From Pseudomonas sp. PD9R (GTDB lineage: Bacteria > Pseudomonadota > Gammaproteobacteria > Pseudomonadales > Pseudomonadaceae), in assembly GCF_019200975.1 (NCBI RefSeq), contig NZ_JAHTMR010000012.1:182145-246144 (forward strand): a stretch of DNA of 64,000 nucleotides. The letters run 5' to 3'. A program made the translations under genes and the position numbers. Under the pieces are notes generated by a model. The model made no database searches. It was not told where the DNA came from and was given only the letters and a program-made list of their open reading frames with translations. Position 1 is the stretch's first letter. Each line of letters starts with the position of its first letter. Shown here piece by piece: positions 1-7,856 of this stretch.

Positions 1-705
1 GTGGCGAACCGTCACACGGTTATCGAACACGAAGCAGTCGCCCTGCCATTTGGTTTCCGCCTGCGGCACCTCTTCGAGGTACTTCAGAATGCCGCCCTTG
101 AGGTGATAGACCTCATCGAAGCCTTCGCTGAGCATGAAGCTCGATGCCTTTTCGCAACGAATGCCGCCGGTGCAGAACATCGCGACTTTCTTGTGCACGG
201 CCGGGTCGAAGTTGGCTTTGATGTAGTCGGGGAATTCACGAAAACTGGTGGTTTTCGGATCGATCGCGCCTTCGAAGGTGCCGATCGACACTTCATAGTC
301 GTTACGGGTATCGATCAACAGCACTTCCGGATCGTTGATCAGCGCGTTCCAGTCTTGCGGATCCACGTAGGTGCCGACCTTTTTGTTCGGGTCCACGCCT
401 TCGACGCCAAGGGTGACGATTTCTTTCTTGAGTTTGACTTTGGTACGGTAGAAGGGCTGATCGTCGCAGTACGACTCTTTATGATCGATGTCGTCCATGC
501 GCGGGTCGTTCTTGAGCCAGGCCATCAGCCCGTCGATACCTTCACGGCTGCCGGACACAGTGCCGTTGATGCCTTCTTCGGCGATCAGCAGTGTGCCTTT
601 GATGCCGTTGTCGACCATCGCCTTGAGCAGCGGCTCGCGCAGGTCAACGTAATCTTCCAGGGTGACGAACTTATACAGTGCCGCCACGACAATCTGTTGT
701 GTCAT
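1..705 (-). CDS. trhO: tRNA uridine(34) hydroxylase TrhO (YceA/rhodanese family), C-terminus cut by window edge
   Basis: TrhO performs prephenate-dependent, oxygen-linked 5-hydroxylation of uridine 34 in a set of tRNAs (family knowledge). 235 codons are visible from ATG at 705. The N-terminal part starts MTQQIVVAALYKF, and a rhodanese domain follows from about residue 122 with the catalytic loop CTGGIRC (Cys at about residue 178) and the typical EKASSFML helix. The reading frame is still open at base 1, so the last part of the protein, normally a Cys-rich tail, lies outside. A purine-rich GGAGA sits just upstream (TGGAGATTTACCC). The neighbouring BolA and fumC genes match the trhO-bolA-DUF2059-fumC order I know from P. 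aeruginosa. Long open frames on the plus strand here are GC-bias shadows. Confidence 0.9.
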   Translation of the reverse strand, partial: MTQQIVVAALYKFVTLEDYVDLREPLLKAMVDNGIKGTLLIAEEGINGTVSGSREGIDGLMAWLKNDPRMDDIDHKESYCDDQPFYRTKVKLKKEIVTLGVEGVDPNKKVGTYVDPQDWNALINDPEVLLIDTRNDYEVSIGTFEGAIDPKTTSFREFPDYIKANFDPAVHKKVAMFCTGGIRCEKASSFMLSEGFDEVYHLKGGILKYLEEVPQAETKWQGDCFVFDNRVTVRH

Positions 706-796
706 GGGTAAATCTCCAGGTGGCTACCCTCGTAAGGGGTGAACCGGATGCGAAAAAAAACGCGCCGGGTGAGCGGCGCGTTGTGCAGTCTAACAA

Positions 797-874
797 AAAA
801 GATCGCAGCCTGCGGCAGCTCCTACAGGAGAATGCGTTCCCATGCAGGAGCTGCCGCAGGCTGCGATCTTTTGA
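797..874. repeat. REP/BIME inverted repeat (GATCGCAGCCTGCGGCAG type)
   Basis: Two arms, GATCGCAGCCTGCGGCAGCT and its complement, face each other with TCCTACAGG-type tips. This is a Pseudomonas REP pair filling the trhO-bolA gap. It could act as a bidirectional hairpin or terminator. Confidence 0.85.
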
Positions 875-876
875 TC

Positions 877-1176
877 TTAATGCTTGCTGCCGCCCGCACA
901 GGTCGGCGAGGCCGGAGCCGCGTCGATCTGCGCCCATTCCTCGGGGGTATAGGTATGCAGCGCCAACGCATGGAACTCGCCCATCAGCTCACCCAGTGTG
1001 CCGTAGACTTTCTGATGACGCTTGACGCGGTTGAGCCCGACGAACTGTTCGCTGACCACCACGGCCTTATAGTGGGTCTGCAACCCGCGGCTGTGCATGT
1101 GGCTTTCATCCAGCACCTGCAGATGCTGGGGCTGAAGCAGGCCCAGCGTCGATTCGATGCGTTGTTGCATGGTCAT
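877..1176 (-). CDS. BolA family protein
   Basis: A 99-residue BolA-fold protein of the group that partners monothiol glutaredoxins in Fe-S cluster handling. The order of elements fits: an MQQRIESTLGLL helix, the SHMHSRGLQTHYKAVVVSEQF strand region, the RHQKVYGTLGEL helix with the class II KH-like fold, and a conserved ALALHTYTPEEW end. The tail carries one Cys (PTCAGGSKH). I chose ATG at 1176 because GGAG lies 6 nt upstream; a TTG at 1182 is the alternative. It follows the DUF2059 gene by 12 bp on the same strand, so the two are probably cotranscribed. Whether it is the BolA or the IbaG paralogue cannot be settled from the sequence alone. Confidence 0.9.
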   Translation of the reverse strand: MTMQQRIESTLGLLQPQHLQVLDESHMHSRGLQTHYKAVVVSEQFVGLNRVKRHQKVYGTLGELMGEFHALALHTYTPEEWAQIDAAPASPTCAGGSKH

Positions 1177-1188
1177 ACCCAACTCCGC

Positions 1189-1713
1189 TTAAGGCTTTTT
1201 CTTGGCTGGCGCTGCTGCGTCTTTCGGCGTCAGCTCGTCGGTCATGTCAGCCAGCAACTTGTTGACCACAGGCACCGCGCTTTCCAGCTTGGCTTGAGTC
1301 ATCTGGGCCGATTGCTGGGTCAGCTGCGGCATTTTTTCCAGGACTTTCCTGCCCAGTGGCGACTGGTAGAAGGCAACCAGGTCCTTGAGCTCGGACTCGG
1401 TGAAGTTGGTGGTGTACAGCTTGACCATGTCTGGCTTCAGCTTGTTCCAGCCAATGGCCTGGTCCAGCGCGGCGTTAGCCTTGGCCTGGTAGGTTTCGAG
1501 TACCGCTTTTTTCGAATCAGGGGCTTTGGTTTGCTGGAAGCGCTGAGCGAACATCTGCTGAACTTGCATGTACACCGGAGTGCCCAATTTGTCAGCATGC
1601 GCCAGGGTCAGGAAAGCCTCGGCACTGGCGTTGTGGCTGGCGGTATCGGCAAAAACCTGGCCGCTGGCACAAACCAATGCAACCGCGGTACAGATGGCAC
1701 GAAGACGAGTCAT
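1189..1713 (-). CDS. DUF2059 domain-containing exported protein
   Basis: 174 residues. An N-terminal signal peptide (MTRLRAICTAVALVCASGQVFA, predicted cleavage after AFA-like VFA) leads to a mainly helical DUF2059 domain. The family signature is visible as ELKDLVAFYQSPLGRKVLEKMP near residue 110-130. The C-terminus is Ala/Lys-rich (DAAAPAKKKP). The molecular function is unknown; the family is exported to the periplasm. It lies directly upstream of the bolA-like gene and is divergent from fumC, with about 190 bp between. That gap should contain both promoters, although I found no convincing boxes in it. Confidence 0.85.
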   Translation of the reverse strand: MTRLRAICTAVALVCASGQVFADTASHNASAEAFLTLAHADKLGTPVYMQVQQMFAQRFQQTKAPDSKKAVLETYQAKANAALDQAIGWNKLKPDMVKLYTTNFTESELKDLVAFYQSPLGRKVLEKMPQLTQQSAQMTQAKLESAVPVVNKLLADMTDELTPKDAAAPAKKKP

Positions 1714-1902
1714 CGAGTTTCCTTTTCTAGCAGGCGAGGTAAAACCCCAAGGGCGTCCATTCTGCGCCTAAAAAAGTGTGTCACTCAACCCCAAGCCTTG
1801 TCGCGCCTGATTTAGAGGGGTTGAATGGGCAGAATCCAGAGAGATGGAACCACGGCCGTCGATCACGGCCTAAACTGCGCTATCAGACCTACAGGAGTGT
1901 GC

Positions 1903-3300
1903 ATGATGAGCCGTATCGAAACCGACAGCCTTGGCCAGGTTGAAGTCCCGGATGAAGCCTACTGGGGCGCTCAGACGCAACGCTCGCTGGTTAACTTCGC
2001 CATTGGCAATGAGCGCATGCCTTTGGCCGTGCTGCACAGCCTGGCGCTGATCAAGAAAGCTGCGGCCCGGGTCAATGATCGCAACGGTGATTTGCCCGCC
2101 GACATCGCCCGACTGATCGAGCAGGCCGCCGATGAAGTGCTCGACGGCAACCATGACGATCAGTTTCCCCTGGTGGTGTGGCAAACCGGCAGCGGCACCC
2201 AAAGCAACATGAACGTCAACGAAGTGATCGCCGGACGCGCCAACGAACTGGCCGGCAACCCGCGCGGCGGCAAGTCCCCGGTACACCCCAACGATCACGT
2301 CAATCGCTCCCAGAGTTCCAACGACTGTTTCCCTACTGCCATGCACATCGCAGCCGCCCAAGCGGTGCAGCATCACTTGCTGCCGGCGATCAGCGAACTG
2401 TCGGGCGGCCTGGCTGAGCTGTCGGCCCGCCATATGAAACTGGTCAAGACCGGTCGCACGCACATGATGGACGCAACGCCGATCACTTTCGGCCAGGAAG
2501 TCTCGGCGTTCATCGCGCAACTGGATTACGCCGAGCGGGCGATCCGCAGCGCACTGCCGGCGGTTTACGAACTGGCTCAGGGCGGCACCGCCGTCGGTAC
2601 CGGACTGAATTCACCCCACGGTTTCGGCGAAGCCATTGCCGCCGAGCTGGCTGCACTCTCCGGCCTGCCCTTTATCACCGCACCGAACAAATTCGCCGCG
2701 CTGGCCGGCCACGAGCCGCTGACCACCTTATCCGGCGCGCTGAAAACCCTCGCCGTGACCCTGATGAAAATCGCCAACGACCTGCGCCTGTTGGGCTCCG
2801 GCCCACGCGCTGGTCTCGCCGAAGTGAAACTGCCGGCCAACGAACCGGGCAGTTCGATCATGCCCGGCAAGGTCAATCCAACCCAGTGCGAAGCGTTGTC
2901 GATGCTCGCCTGCCAAGTGCTGGGCAACGACGTCACCATTGGTTTCGCCGCGAGTCAGGGGCACTTGCAACTGAACGTGTTCAAACCGGTGATCATCCAC
3001 AACCTGCTGCAATCGATCCGTTTGCTCGGCGATGGTTGCAGCAACTTCCAGCAGCATTGCATCGCCGGCCTGGAACCGGATGCCGGCAAAATGGCTGAAC
3101 ACCTGGAACAAGGGTTGATGCTGGTAACGGCGTTGAATCCGCACATTGGCTACGACAAATCGGCGGAGATTGCGAAAAAGGCTTACAGCGAAGGGCTGAC
3201 CTTGCGGGCGGCAGCGTTGCAGCTGGGATACCTGACCGATGAAGAGTTTGATGCGTGGGTCAGGCCAGAGAATATGTTGGAGGCTGGGGCCAAAGGGTAA
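1903..3300 (+). CDS. fumC: class II fumarate hydratase
   Basis: Fumarase C, the iron-independent, oxidant-resistant enzyme of the TCA cycle (fumarate + water to L-malate), cytosolic homotetramer. 465 residues, the usual length. Visible family features: an N-terminal ETDSLGQVEVPDEAYWGAQT, the SGTQSNMNVNEV loop, TGRTHMMDATPI around residue 185 (active-site His), and the signature GSSIMPGKVNP near residue 315 with the catalytic Ser loop. The start is ATG 1903 (or 1906), because ACAGGAGTG lies directly upstream; upstream in-frame codons back to 1825 have no ribosome site. The context (bolA, trhO) suggests the paralogue called fumC2 in P. aeruginosa. Confidence 0.97.
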   Translation: MMSRIETDSLGQVEVPDEAYWGAQTQRSLVNFAIGNERMPLAVLHSLALIKKAAARVNDRNGDLPADIARLIEQAADEVLDGNHDDQFPLVVWQTGSGTQSNMNVNEVIAGRANELAGNPRGGKSPVHPNDHVNRSQSSNDCFPTAMHIAAAQAVQHHLLPAISELSGGLAELSARHMKLVKTGRTHMMDATPITFGQEVSAFIAQLDYAERAIRSALPAVYELAQGGTAVGTGLNSPHGFGEAIAAELAALSGLPFITAPNKFAALAGHEPLTTLSGALKTLAVTLMKIANDLRLLGSGPRAGLAEVKLPANEPGSSIMPGKVNPTQCEALSMLACQVLGNDVTIGFAASQGHLQLNVFKPVIIHNLLQSIRLLGDGCSNFQQHCIAGLEPDAGKMAEHLEQGLMLVTALNPHIGYDKSAEIAKKAYSEGLTLRAAALQLGYLTDEEFDAWVRPENMLEAGAKG

Positions 3301-3316
3301 TTTTTGCCGTGAAGTG

Positions 3317-3388
3317 AAAAGATCGCAGCCTGCGGCAACCCCTACACGTACCCCTGTAGGAGCTGCCGAAGGCTGCGATCTTTTGATC
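3317..3388. repeat. REP/BIME inverted repeat (GATCGCAGCC type)
   Basis: AAAAGATCGCAGCCTGCGGC at 3317 pairs with GCCGAAGGCTGCGATCTTTT at about 3363-3382. It sits between the converging ends of fumC and the DMT exporter, where it could terminate both. Confidence 0.85.
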
Positions 3389-3389
3389 T

Positions 3390-4343
3390 TTAGGCCATCC
3401 GCATCCGACGCGCTTTCAACCCCGCGATCAACGACGGCCCCAACGCCACCAGCGCCGACCCCAGCACCACCAGCACCGCCCCGCCATAGCCCAACCCATT
3501 GATCGTCTCGGCATGCACATAATCCGGCCACCACCACGCGGCGACGGCGACGGCAGCGAACGTCACCAACGGCGTGATCGCCAGCGTCGCGCTGACCCGG
3601 GACGCTTCCCAATGGGCCAATGCTTCGGCAAACGCGCCATAGGCGATCAGGGTGTTCATGCAGCATGCGAACAGCAGCCAGCCTTGCAATGGGTTGAGTT
3701 GCAACGCTTCCAGCGGATGCACCCACGGCGTCAACAACAGCGCGCAGAACAGGTAAATCACCATCATCACCTGCAACGAATTCCACACCGTCAGCAATTG
3801 TTTCTGCCCCAAGGCATAAAAAGTCCAGACCGTGGACGCCAGCAACACCAGCAGTACGCCAGCGGTGTAGTCGGTCAACGAGGTCAGCAGTTCACTCAGG
3901 CGCTGATTGAAAAACAGCGCGAAGCCGACCAGCAGCACCAGCAAGCCAATCCCTTGCCCCAGACTGAAGCGTTCCTTGAACACAAACAGACTGGCGATCA
4001 GCAGCATGATCGGCCCCATCTGCACCACCAGTTGGGCGGTACCGGGACTGAGCAAATTCAACCCCATCAGATACAGAACATAGTTGCCCACCAGGCCGAG
4101 TACCGCCATCAACACCAGCCAGCCACCGCGCGGGCCGAGCACTTTGCGACTTGGCAGGCGTCTGGTCGCCGCCAGGTAAATGAACAGGCAGCCTCCGGAC
4201 ACCATCAGGCGAAACCAGGTGACCGTCACCGGGTCCATCACCAGCAACACCTGTTTGAGTTTGATCGGCAGGATTCCCCACAGCAGCGCGGTCAGCAAGG
4301 CCAGGAACAGACCGTAAACCCAGCGACCCGATGAAATGTGCAT
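3390..4343 (-). CDS. DMT-superfamily (EamA) transporter
   Basis: An inner-membrane protein of about 317 residues with ten predicted hydrophobic segments arranged as two EamA repeats. The first repeat starts at GLFLALLTALLWGILPIKLK and the second at GVLLVLLASTVWTFYALGQK. Typical family marks are the W-G/P in TM1 and the G-A-A-like helix pairs. The family exports metabolites or amino acids, but the substrate is not predictable here. I used ATG 4343 (MHISSGRW), preceded by GGGG at a usable distance. A TTG at 4367 would add eight residues without a better ribosome site. The C-terminus ends in basic residues (LKARRMRMA). Confidence 0.85.
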   Translation of the reverse strand: MHISSGRWVYGLFLALLTALLWGILPIKLKQVLLVMDPVTVTWFRLMVSGGCLFIYLAATRRLPSRKVLGPRGGWLVLMAVLGLVGNYVLYLMGLNLLSPGTAQLVVQMGPIMLLIASLFVFKERFSLGQGIGLLVLLVGFALFFNQRLSELLTSLTDYTAGVLLVLLASTVWTFYALGQKQLLTVWNSLQVMMVIYLFCALLLTPWVHPLEALQLNPLQGWLLFACCMNTLIAYGAFAEALAHWEASRVSATLAITPLVTFAAVAVAAWWWPDYVHAETINGLGYGGAVLVVLGSALVALGPSLIAGLKARRMRMA

Positions 4344-4551
4344 GCGAACCCCAAAGCCAATTTTCAAGAGCCGTCATTCTAGGCGCACCGTCGTGTGGCA
4401 CACAGGGACAGTTAGCGCCTGGGCGTGAATGAAACTGTGCAGGTCGCTTCATTAAATTGGCGATGTGCCGTTGATCGGCTGCCCGGGCGCTGCAAGTGGT
4501 TCATGCATAAGCTCGTTGGATCCAATAAAAGAAATCCCGCAGGAGATTGCC

Positions 4552-4755
4552 ATGTACGGCATGCGCGCCCAGGACAACGCCCCCGCCACGCACTTTCGCA
4601 GTGACCGGTTATGTCGGGTGAACGGGGAGTTGTATTTCAGCACCCGGGAAAACACCCTGGAGGGGCCATTTGCTGAAAGGGAAGCAGCATTGCGCGAGGT
4701 TCAGGCTTATATCGAGCGGATGCAATCGTTGCGGACTAATCCTTCACCGGGTTGA
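4552..4755 (+). CDS. DUF6316 family small protein
   Basis: 67 residues beginning MYGMRAQDNAPATHFRSDRL, which I recognise as the start of the Pseudomonas DUF6316 family. AGGAGA lies 5 bp before the ATG, so the longer frame beginning at 4465 is rejected. The protein is soluble, with a central ELYFSTRENTLEGPF segment followed by one charged helix (EREAALREVQAYIERMQSL). No function is known to me. It is a monocistronic gene flanked downstream by a REP pair. Confidence 0.75.
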   Translation: MYGMRAQDNAPATHFRSDRLCRVNGELYFSTRENTLEGPFAEREAALREVQAYIERMQSLRTNPSPG

Positions 4756-4756
4756 C

Positions 4757-4829
4757 TGCTTCGCGGGCAAGCCTCGCTCCTACGGGACCGGCTGAATCCT
4801 GTAGGAGGGAGGCTTGCCCGCGAAAGCAA
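4757..4829. repeat. REP/BIME inverted repeat (CGCGGGCAAGCC type)
   Basis: CTTCGCGGGCAAGCCTCGCT at 4759 pairs with GGAGGCTTGCCCGCGAAAG near 4806-4824, with TCCTACGGG/TCCTGTAGGA tips. It lies between the converging DUF6316 and thiolase genes. Confidence 0.85.
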
Positions 4830-4858
4830 TCTAAATAACCACCAAAAATACTTGAGGC

Positions 4859-6043
4859 TTAACGAACCGCCTCAAACAACCCGGTCGCGCCCATCCCGCC
4901 CCCCACGCACATCGTCACGATGCCGTAACGCAGATTGCGCCGCTGCAACTCGCGAACGATGTGCCCGACCTGCCGCGATCCGGTCATGCCGAATGGGTGA
5001 CCAATGGAAATCGAACCGCCGTTGACGTTGTACTTGTCGTTATCGATCTCCAGTCGGTTACGCGCGTACAGGCATTGCGAGGCGAACGCTTCGTTGAGTT
5101 CCCACAGGCCGATGTCGGCAATCTGTAAACCCTTGGCCTTCAGCAGTCTCGGCACCGAGAACACCGGGCCGATGCCCATCTCGTCCGGCTCGCAACCGGC
5201 CACGGTAAAACCGCGGAAAAACGCTTTGGGTTTCAATCCCAGCTCCAGCGCTTTTTCCAGGCTCATCACCAGCGTCATGGAGGCGCCATCAGACAGCTGC
5301 GACGAGTTGCCAGCGGTGACCGAACCGTCCTCGGCAAACACTGGATTCAACCCGGCCAGACTCTGCAGTGTGGTATCAGGCCGGTTGCAGTCGTCGCGAT
5401 CCACGACGCCGTCGACAATCTGCACCTGACCGGTGGCCTTGTCCTCAACCCGGTATTTCACCGCCATCGGCACGATTTCATCATCGAACAACCCGGCGGC
5501 CTGAGCCTGAGCGGTACGCTGCTGACTTTGCAGGGCGTACAGATCCTGTTCTTCGCGGCTGACGCTGTAGCGACGAGCGACGATTTCGGCGGTCTGGCCC
5601 ATCGGAAAGTAGATGCCCGGCACCTGCTCCTTGAGCAGCGGGTTGATCAGGTTGTCGGTGTTGACACTTTTCATGGTCAGGCTGATGGACTCGACGCCAC
5701 CCGCGACAATGATGTCGCTGCAGCCAGAGGCAATCTGGTTGGCGGCAATCGCGATCGCCTGCAAACCCGAAGAACAGAAACGGTTCAGAGTCATGCCGGC
5801 GGTGCCGATACCCAAGCGCGACAGCACGGCGACGTTGCGACCGATGTTGAACCCCTGGGCGCCTTCGTTGGAACCGGCCCCGACAATACAGTCCTCGACG
5901 CTGGCTGGATCGATGCCGGTGCGTGTCAGCAAGGCGTTGACGCAATGCGCCGCCATGTCGTCAGGACGGGTCATGTTGAATTTGCCGCGAAAGGATTTGG
6001 CCAGGCCGGTCCGCACGCTGTCGACGATCACCACTTCACGCAT
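4859..6043 (-). CDS. acetyl-CoA C-acyltransferase / acetyltransferase (thiolase)
   Basis: A 394-residue thiolase catalysing reversible thiolytic cleavage of 3-oxoacyl-CoA. The catalytic residues are visible: nucleophile Cys90 in NRFCSSGLQA, His in GHPFGMTGSR, and the second Cys in CVGGGMGATG near the C-terminus. The start is MREVVIVDSVRTG at 6043, with GAGG 8 nt upstream; the longer frame to 6118 lacks a ribosome site. It is convergent with DUF6316 and lies upstream of nothing obviously beta-oxidative, so whether it works in fatty-acid degradation, ketone or amino-acid catabolism is open. In P. aeruginosa the same order (thiolase, PPK2-type enzyme, MnmC, NAGGN genes) occurs, as I recall. Confidence 0.9.
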   Translation of the reverse strand: MREVVIVDSVRTGLAKSFRGKFNMTRPDDMAAHCVNALLTRTGIDPASVEDCIVGAGSNEGAQGFNIGRNVAVLSRLGIGTAGMTLNRFCSSGLQAIAIAANQIASGCSDIIVAGGVESISLTMKSVNTDNLINPLLKEQVPGIYFPMGQTAEIVARRYSVSREEQDLYALQSQQRTAQAQAAGLFDDEIVPMAVKYRVEDKATGQVQIVDGVVDRDDCNRPDTTLQSLAGLNPVFAEDGSVTAGNSSQLSDGASMTLVMSLEKALELGLKPKAFFRGFTVAGCEPDEMGIGPVFSVPRLLKAKGLQIADIGLWELNEAFASQCLYARNRLEIDNDKYNVNGGSISIGHPFGMTGSRQVGHIVRELQRRNLRYGIVTMCVGGGMGATGLFEAVR

Positions 6044-6145
6044 GGCATACCTCATTGTTGTTATCGGTTGAGAGTGGACCGAGCATAAGCCCACACAATT
6101 ACCGACCGCGACAATCATTCACCCCGCGTATGCGTAACCATCGCT

Positions 6146-7660
6146 TCACTTTTTGCCTTTGCGTGCCTGCTTGTCGGACTTTTCGAAGGCCGCTTCCAGC
6201 GCGTGATTGATCGTGCGCAAGACCTTGACCCGCGCCCAGCGTTTGTCATTGGCTTCGACCAGCGTCCACGGCGAGATCTCGGTGCTGGTGCGGTCAACCA
6301 TGTCGCCGACGGCCGCGCGATAGTCATCCCATTTGTCGCGGTTGCGCCAGTCGTCCTCGGTAATCTTGAAACGTTTGAAGGGGATCTCCTCGCGCGCCTG
6401 AAAACGCTCCAGTTGCGTCTGTTTGTCGATGGCCAGCCAGAACTTGACCACGATCACCCCGGCATCGGTGACCTGCTCTTCGAAATCGTTGATTTCGCTG
6501 TAGGCACGCAGCCAGTCCGCCGCGCTGCAAAACCCCTCGATGCGCTCCACCAACACCCGGCCATACCAGGAACGGTCGAACACCGTAAATTTGCCGCGTG
6601 CCGGAATATGTCGCCAGAAACGCCAGAGATACGGCTGCGCCCGTTCTTCTTCCGTCGGCGCGGCAATCGGCACGATGTTGTACTGGCGTGGGTCCAGCGC
6701 TGCGGCAACCCGGCGAATCGCCCCGCCCTTGCCGGCCGCGTCGTTGCCTTCGAACACTGCCACCAGCGCATGGCGACGCATGCGTTTGTCGCGCATCAGC
6801 CCGGAAAACCGCGCCTGTTCGGTGATCAGTTGCTCCTCGTAATCGTCCTTGGACAGCTGCAAGGTCAGGTCGAGGCTATCTAGCAGGTTCAATTGATCGA
6901 CGCTGGGGAACACCGGGGCGGCGCTGACTTTCTCCGGGTGAATCTTCGCTCGCTTAAGGGCGTCCTGCAGGCCTTCGAGCAAAATCTTGCCGACCACAAG
7001 GCTGCGATAACGCGCATCCATCCCGGCGATCACATGCCAGGGCGCATAGTCGCGGCTGGTGCGGCGCAAAACGCGTTCGCCGAACTTCACGAAGCGGTCG
7101 TAGGTTTCGGATTGCTGCCAGTCCAGCGGGCTAATGCGCCAGCTGTGCAACGGATCATCGGCCAAGGCCTTGAGCCGCGCTTTCATTTGTTTCTTGGAAA
7201 GGTGGAACCAGAACTTGAAGATCAGCGCGCCTTCATCGCAGAGCATTTTTTCCAGGCGTTCAGCCGCGTTGATGGCTTGATCGAGACGCGGGTCCTTGAA
7301 CTCGCCATGGACCCGCCCTTGCAGCATCTGGCTGTACCAGTTGCCGAAGAAAATCCCCATGCGCCCCTTGGCCGGGAGCATCCGCCAATAACGCCAGGCC
7401 GGTGGCCGTGCCAGTTCTTCGTCGGTTTGCTGATCGAAAGTACGGACCTCGATCAGGCGCGGGTCCATCCATTCGTTGAGTAACTTGACCGTCTCGCCCT
7501 TGCCGGCGCCTTCGATGCCATTGATCAGGATGATCACCGGAAAGCGTTTCTGTTGCTGAAGCTCGAACTGCGCTTCGAGCAAGGCTTCGCGCAGGGCCGG
7601 CACTTCGGCGTCATAGGTTTCTTTGTCGATGGCGTGATCGATTTCGGCAGATTCGAACAT
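6146..7660 (-). CDS. pap: polyphosphate:AMP phosphotransferase (two-domain PPK2)
   Basis: 504 residues made of two PPK2 domains in tandem (about 10-240 and 265-500). This is the arrangement of class II PPK2 (PAP), which phosphorylates AMP to ADP with polyphosphate. Each half has a Walker A loop: NGIEGAGKGE (Lys54) and EGNDAAGKGG. Each also has a lid region with Arg-rich motifs and the Walker B-like segments VFDRSWYGRVLVERIEGF and FFGNWYSQML. The second half carries the fuller set (FDRSWYGR), which is usually the active one in two-domain enzymes. The C-terminus is Lys-rich (KQARKGKK). The start at 7660 is the first ATG of the frame with GGGAGCC upstream. Divergent from mnmC. Confidence 0.93.
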   Translation of the reverse strand: MFESAEIDHAIDKETYDAEVPALREALLEAQFELQQQKRFPVIILINGIEGAGKGETVKLLNEWMDPRLIEVRTFDQQTDEELARPPAWRYWRMLPAKGRMGIFFGNWYSQMLQGRVHGEFKDPRLDQAINAAERLEKMLCDEGALIFKFWFHLSKKQMKARLKALADDPLHSWRISPLDWQQSETYDRFVKFGERVLRRTSRDYAPWHVIAGMDARYRSLVVGKILLEGLQDALKRAKIHPEKVSAAPVFPSVDQLNLLDSLDLTLQLSKDDYEEQLITEQARFSGLMRDKRMRRHALVAVFEGNDAAGKGGAIRRVAAALDPRQYNIVPIAAPTEEERAQPYLWRFWRHIPARGKFTVFDRSWYGRVLVERIEGFCSAADWLRAYSEINDFEEQVTDAGVIVVKFWLAIDKQTQLERFQAREEIPFKRFKITEDDWRNRDKWDDYRAAVGDMVDRTSTEISPWTLVEANDKRWARVKVLRTINHALEAAFEKSDKQARKGKK

Positions 7661-7726
7661 GGATGGCTCCCTTCCAGATTTCAGTAAGACTAGCGGATCG
7701 GGCCGAACGTCAGCGCAGAAAGTTCC

Positions 7727-7829
7727 CCGTAGGAGCGAGCGTGCTCGCGATAGACTTCAGGGCAATGCGTTGATTCAGGAAGCACGCGTTATCGTTTACG
7801 TGCATCGCGAGCAAGCTCGCTCCTACAAT
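7727..7829. repeat. REP/BIME inverted repeat (TCGCGAGCAAGCTCGCTCCTAC type)
   Basis: GTAGGAGCGAGCGTGCTCGC near 7729 faces GCGAGCAAGCTCGCTCCTAC ending at 7826. This pair lies between the divergent pap and mnmC genes, unusually close to the mnmC start. Confidence 0.85.
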
Positions 7830-7856
7830 GGCCGCCTTGCCGTTGCCGAGCCTGCC

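Noticed and set aside
84..296. 70-codon minus-strand frame and 236-codon plus-strand frame in the first 700 bp
   Set aside because: Both are out-of-frame shadows; the frame from 705 on the minus strand encodes a recognisable TrhO.
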